This document shows, one piece after another, positions 60,327 to 64,000 of a stretch of 64,000 bases of DNA. The notes beneath the pieces are model-generated. The model was given only the letters and a program-made list of their open reading frames with translations. It was not told the origin of the DNA and made no database searches. Origin of the DNA: Lachnospiraceae bacterium. GTDB lineage: Bacteria > Bacillota > Clostridia > Lachnospirales > Lachnospiraceae. Each line of letters begins with the position of its first letter. Positions within the stretch are counted from its first letter, which is position 1. Location of the stretch: assembly GCA_017525525.1 (NCBI GenBank), contig JAFXSQ010000055.1, positions 1 to 64,000 of the forward strand, given 5' to 3'. The translations under genes were made by a program, and so were the position numbers.

Positions 60327-63065
60327 ATGGAGTTAAACAAAGAAACCCGGGACATGTCAAGGTCGGCGCAGCTCATATTACTAATCGGTTACACGGTTTT
60401 GATAGCACTGTACTTTGCCGCGACATTTCTCCTCGGGTGGGAAAAGTGGATACTTGTGATTGTTGGCGCAGGCCTTATAGCAAGCTGGGCCATGCATATC
60501 AGCTCGGTATTTGAAGACCTTCAGAGGATCAGGATAATATCGGGCTTTGTGTTGTGTTCTTTTTTCATATACGGGACGCATCTTACAAACACCTACGATC
60601 TCGCGGTCGTTATGGCGTCTCTCATGCTTTTCTATATTCTCATAGGTGTCAGAGGCCTTATTACCATGTGCCAGATAACCTACTACATTACCATGACCTA
60701 TGCTCTGATTGTTTTCATGGTTCAGGGCGGAACCTTCGATGCTCTTCTTGTTGGCAGAACATTTCTTCATTACATAGTTATTACGGCGCTCGCAATCTTC
60801 GGCAGGTATATCATAAGCAGATGGAAGCAGGTCATTCACGCCTCTGAGGATGAGATAGAAGAGCTTACCGAGGCCACCGAGCGCTTGAATGACTTTCTTG
60901 CAAATGTATCGCATGAAATCAGGACTCCCGTCAATGCCGTGATTGGTCTCTCGGGGATATGCATAGACAAGGAGAGGGACCCTGAGGTAAAGAAGGATAT
61001 GGAGTCTGTCAGAAATGCAGGCAGAAGGGTTGCCGAGCAGATAGGGGATATACTTGATTTCTCAGAGATAGACAGGGGAAGAGCGGTTAAAAACAGTGAG
61101 GACTACACCATGTCTTCGGTTCTGAATGATATTATGCCGGATATCCGCGGCGCGGCAAAGGATGGTATTGAGCTTGTGTTTAATGTGGATTCTTCCGTTC
61201 CCGCGCTTATGAATACCGATGTTGCCAAGCTTAAGAAGATAATCAAGGCGCTGGTTTCCAATGCGCTTAAATTCACGAACGAGGGTGGCGTATACCTCGG
61301 TATTAGCGCAGAGAAGCATGATTACGGAGTGAATCTTTTGGTCGAGGTTGCTGATACCGGCATCGGTATGACCGAGGATGAGCTGAGCAGGGTGTATGAG
61401 CGTTTCTATCAGTCGGATTCGGGAAGGGCAAGGACCGGCAGCGGTCTTGGACTCGGACTTTCCATAGTATCGGGCTTTGTGGCGCTCCTCGGTGGCTTTA
61501 TGACCATAAGCAGCAGGCCGGGAGGCGGAACCACGGTCAGGGTAAGCATCCCGCAGACGGTTATAGATGATGAAAGCTGTATTTCGTTAAAGAATCCGAA
61601 GACTCTTTCGGTAGGGGCATATCTGAACTCGTCAAACTTCAGCAGTCCCGTGGTAAGGGAGTTTTACAATCGTCAGTCGGTTACCCTGCAGAAAAGCTTA
61701 TCGATAGATTTGCTCAGGGTAGAGAGCATAGATAACCTAAAGAAGCTTAATCAGACAACGAAACTCACGCACCTGTTCGTGGGACAGAACGAGTATCTTG
61801 CGGATAAGGCTTATTTTGACGGACTTTTTGGGAAGGTAAGTGTGATAGTTGTTGCCGACACAGGCTTTGAACCCGGCGGTCCGGTCAGGGTTATGGAAAA
61901 GCCCTTTTACGCATTTCCTGCCGTGTCTTACTTAAATACCGGCAAGCATGAGGCGGATGCTCATGGCGCAAAGCTTATGGTGAAGGATGTTAAAGCTCTT
62001 GTGGTGGATGACGAGCCCATGAATATTATGGTTGCGAAGAGTGTGTTCGTAAGGTACGGGATGCAGGTAGAAGCCGCGGTATCAGGCAAGGAGTCCATCG
62101 ATATGTGCCGCAAGAAGGTGTATGACATAATTTTTATGGATCATATGATGGGACAGATGGACGGCGTTGAGGCCATGAAGAGGATAAGAACCGACGCTAA
62201 AGGCTTAAACCACGAGACGCCCGTTATAGCGCTGACAGCAAATGCCATGAGTTCCGCAAAGCAGATGTTTTTAAAAGAAGGCTTTGATGGTTTTGTAAGC
62301 AAACCGATAGAGACCGAGGAATTCGAGAGAACGATCAAGAGGGTTCTGCCCAAGGAAAAAATAGAATATAAAAAAATAGAATATATAAGCATAGGTTATA
62401 AAAGTGATGAAGAAGAGGTCTCTTCACGGGTAAAACGTACTGAGACAGCCGGAGAAGATGTGCTTGAATTTGCGCCGCTTAATGAAGCTACGGCCGGCGG
62501 CCGGGGAGAAGCATCTTTTATTACAGAGCTCGATAAGATGGGGGTAGCCACGGAGGAGGCGCTGTCCTACTTCTCGGAGGACGAGGAGCTTTACAGGGAG
62601 CTTCTTGTACAGTTTGCCACGGATGCGGATGAAAGAGTATCCAAGCTTACCGCTGCCTATGAACAAAATGATTATAAGAGCTATGAGATAACTATACACG
62701 GAACCAAAAGCGCATCAAGGATGATAGGATTCAACAATCTGTCCGATGAGGCCATGAAGCTTGAGAATGCCGCGAATACCGGTGATGCAGCCTATATAGA
62801 TGCAAACCATACAAGGGTTATCGGTCTGATTAAAAAAGCCGGCAAAGATATAGAGGGATTGCTTTCGCTTAATACAGTGGGTAACGCGGGCGTGGACAAT
62901 GACGAGGTTTTCGAGTTTGAGCCCGATGCGGGCGATGACGACGTTATAGAGTTTGCTCCGGCAAAGGGCGGCAGTGACGATGTCATGGAGTTTGCCCCGG
63001 CAAAGGGCGGCAGTGACGATGTCATGGAGTTTGCCCCGGTAAATGATGACAATAATGAGGATTAA
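60327..63065 (+). CDS. Hybrid histidine kinase with receiver, HPt and a repeated C-terminal tail
   Basis: 912 residues. Membrane module of about six helices (12-170), HisKA with His196 in ANVSHEIRTPVNAVIG, and HATPase with N-box KALVSNALKFTNEGG, DTGIGM and GSGLGLGLSIV. A degenerate receiver-like segment (about 425-540) precedes a receiver with VVDDEPMNIM, Asp605 (FMDHMMGQMDG) and SKPIETEEF. An HPt domain has His791 in HGTKSASRMIGF. The tail holds repeated V-x-EFAP motifs (also VLEFAPLNE before the HPt), encoded by a 39-bp tandem repeat. The phosphorelay His-Asp-His in one chain suggests transfer to the neighbouring REC-GGDEF-REC protein. The sensor resembles the remnant at 2972. Confidence 0.93.
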   Translation: MELNKETRDMSRSAQLILLIGYTVLIALYFAATFLLGWEKWILVIVGAGLIASWAMHISSVFEDLQRIRIISGFVLCSFFIYGTHLTNTYDLAVVMASLMLFYILIGVRGLITMCQITYYITMTYALIVFMVQGGTFDALLVGRTFLHYIVITALAIFGRYIISRWKQVIHASEDEIEELTEATERLNDFLANVSHEIRTPVNAVIGLSGICIDKERDPEVKKDMESVRNAGRRVAEQIGDILDFSEIDRGRAVKNSEDYTMSSVLNDIMPDIRGAAKDGIELVFNVDSSVPALMNTDVAKLKKIIKALVSNALKFTNEGGVYLGISAEKHDYGVNLLVEVADTGIGMTEDELSRVYERFYQSDSGRARTGSGLGLGLSIVSGFVALLGGFMTISSRPGGGTTVRVSIPQTVIDDESCISLKNPKTLSVGAYLNSSNFSSPVVREFYNRQSVTLQKSLSIDLLRVESIDNLKKLNQTTKLTHLFVGQNEYLADKAYFDGLFGKVSVIVVADTGFEPGGPVRVMEKPFYAFPAVSYLNTGKHEADAHGAKLMVKDVKALVVDDEPMNIMVAKSVFVRYGMQVEAAVSGKESIDMCRKKVYDIIFMDHMMGQMDGVEAMKRIRTDAKGLNHETPVIALTANAMSSAKQMFLKEGFDGFVSKPIETEEFERTIKRVLPKEKIEYKKIEYISIGYKSDEEEVSSRVKRTETAGEDVLEFAPLNEATAGGRGEASFITELDKMGVATEEALSYFSEDEELYRELLVQFATDADERVSKLTAAYEQNDYKSYEITIHGTKSASRMIGFNNLSDEAMKLENAANTGDAAYIDANHTRVIGLIKKAGKDIEGLLSLNTVGNAGVDNDEVFEFEPDAGDDDVIEFAPAKGGSDDVMEFAPAKGGSDDVMEFAPVNDDNNED
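62943..63041 (+). repeat. 39-bp tandem repeat at the 3' end of the hybrid kinase gene
   Basis: Units at 62943-62981 and 62982-63020 and a partial third from 63021 encode VIEFAPAKGGSDD, VMEFAPAKGGSDD and VMEFAPVND. Units 2 and 3 are nearly identical at DNA level, so expansion is recent and in frame. Confidence 0.9.
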
Positions 63066-63070
63066 ACAAT

Positions 63071-64000
63071 ATGTTAAAAAGGCTTAGTGAATACCTATAT
63101 GACGACAAGCTGGACATAAGGCAAAGGATATTCGTGTTAAATACGATAATAGTTGACTTTGTCCTTTTTGTGACGGGCCTCGAGCTTTTAAGCCTGTTTG
63201 GGTTTGCAGTGGAAGGCTTAGGGTTGTTCCTGCTTATTTTTGTTATATCCGTGATTGCCTACAGCTCGGTCAAGAAGGAAAAGGTTCCGGCCGGAGCTTC
63301 GCTCGTCTCATTTATTATGGGCTTTGCGTACTTCCCGGTAATGTTCCTTTTGGGCGGAGGCATAAGCGGTACGGGTCCTCTGTGGTTTATTTTCTCCATG
63401 CTTTTAATCTGCACAATCCTGAAGGGAAGGTTCAGGATTATTCTTATAGTAGGCGAGGAGCTTGTGGCCTTTGCGCTCTACATAGCCTGTTATCTGAATC
63501 CCGAGATGGCGGCAGACATTACGGGAACGGGCTACGATGTGTTCTCCTTCGTAACTCTGTTTCTTATCACAAGCGCCATCGCATTTATGCTTATCATCGA
63601 GAACAAGCTTTATGTGAAGCAGAGTGAGCTTTCAAAGAAGCAGAGCGAGGAGATTGAGAACCTTGTGGCTTCCCAAAATCATTTCTTCTCGAGCATGAGC
63701 CACGAGATCAGAACCCCTATCAATACAATAATAGGCTTGAATGAGATGATCTTAAGGGAGGATATATCCGATGAGATAGCCCAGGATGCCATCAACATCC
63801 GTTCGGCGGGCAAGATGCTGCTCAATACTATCAACGACATACTTGACATGTCGAAGTTCCAGGCGGGCGATATGCATATCCTGATTGAGCCCTACGATAC
63901 GGGGCACATGTTCTCAGATATAGTCGGTATGCTTTGGCTTAAGGCCAAGGAGAAGGGACTCGAATTCAAGATAAATGTTGCGCCGGATGTCCCTGCGGAG
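63071..64000 (+). CDS. Hybrid or sensor histidine kinase, 3' end beyond the window
   Basis: The first 310 codons are present. After a short cytoplasmic start (MLKRLSEYLYDDKLDIRQRIF) come about six membrane helices (20-185), a coiled linker (KQSELSKKQSEEIENLVASQN), and HisKA with HFFSSMSHEIRTPINTIIG and ILDMSKFQAGDM. It then enters the region before the ATPase domain and is cut at base 64000. ATG 63071 lies 5 bp after the stop of the preceding kinase gene. It may carry receiver domains further on. Forms a tight run with the two preceding signalling genes. Confidence 0.9.
   Translation, partial: MLKRLSEYLYDDKLDIRQRIFVLNTIIVDFVLFVTGLELLSLFGFAVEGLGLFLLIFVISVIAYSSVKKEKVPAGASLVSFIMGFAYFPVMFLLGGGISGTGPLWFIFSMLLICTILKGRFRIILIVGEELVAFALYIACYLNPEMAADITGTGYDVFSFVTLFLITSAIAFMLIIENKLYVKQSELSKKQSEEIENLVASQNHFFSSMSHEIRTPINTIIGLNEMILREDISDEIAQDAINIRSAGKMLLNTINDILDMSKFQAGDMHILIEPYDTGHMFSDIVGMLWLKAKEKGLEFKINVAPDVPAE

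Overview
The window looks like chromosomal DNA of an anaerobic, butyrate-forming Firmicute of the Lachnospiraceae type (Butyrivibrio, Roseburia and relatives). The evidence is a complete acetyl-CoA-to-butyryl-CoA gene set (thl-crt-hbd-bcd-etfB-etfA), meso-diaminopimelate dehydrogenase, a MurT/GatD-type pair, many hybrid histidine kinases, a secreted protein with clostridial ChW repeats, AGGAGG-type ribosome binding sites and moderate GC. The genus assignment is inference; there is no rRNA here.

Layout. 1-5.1 kb: folD with a duplicated leader, rimO-pgsA, then a decayed hybrid kinase/DegV gene and a decayed response regulator gene, and a DUF4230 membrane-anchored protein. 5.2-9.9 kb: citrate synthase, an ABC ATPase plus FtsX-type permease, tRNA-Leu(CAA). 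10-15.8 kb: a chemoreceptor coupled to a surface O-acylation cassette (SGNH hydrolase, DUF4358 protein, MBOAT acyltransferase, DHHW protein). 15.9-18.3 kb: a 31-codon signal-peptide-like gene, a short HExxH protein, and thyA and folA separated by a 73-bp tandem repeat. 18.4-25.6 kb: a four-gene run (YbjQ/zinc-ribbon protein, acidic-repeat TPR protein, long coiled-coil protein with a degenerate AAA-like end, and an MreB-like actin). 25.7-31.9 kb: butyrate genes ending in a clear terminator. 32-46.5 kb: two secreted surface proteins, the second a 3589-residue wall-anchored protein made of about 8 FctA-like and 12 SpaA-like modules. 46.5-49.7 kb: carB on the minus strand, the only minus-strand protein gene I support. 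49.9-55.4 kb: a partner-switching operon. 55.6 kb to the end: ddh, murT, a gatD-like gene without visible catalytic residues, then a REC-GGDEF-REC protein and two hybrid histidine kinases, the last cut by the window edge.

Two regions best fit the idea of an undescribed system. The first is the operon at 49.9-55.4 kb. It encodes an RsbW-like ATPase domain (degenerate) fused to a dicarboxylate-symporter-like membrane domain (also degenerate at substrate and sodium sites), two membrane SpoIIE-type phosphatases of which one has lost a metal-binding Asp, a STAS antagonist and an intact RsbW-like kinase. No sigma factor is nearby. I read it as a membrane-sensing partner-switching circuit in which a former transporter has become a receptor. 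The second is the 18.4-25.6 kb run, where an MreB paralogue is translationally coupled to a huge Ala/Lys/Glu coiled-coil protein and an acidic TPR protein, a plausible extra cytoskeletal or scaffold system.

Repeats recur throughout. A dispersed inverted-repeat family built on GTCATyCTGAgCGaAG...GAAGAATCTT sits in four intergenic gaps. There are also a 73-bp tandem array, in-gene 18-bp and 39-bp repeats, and tandem terminator hairpins beside the tRNA. All assignments are from reading the sequence; no database search or alignment program was run.
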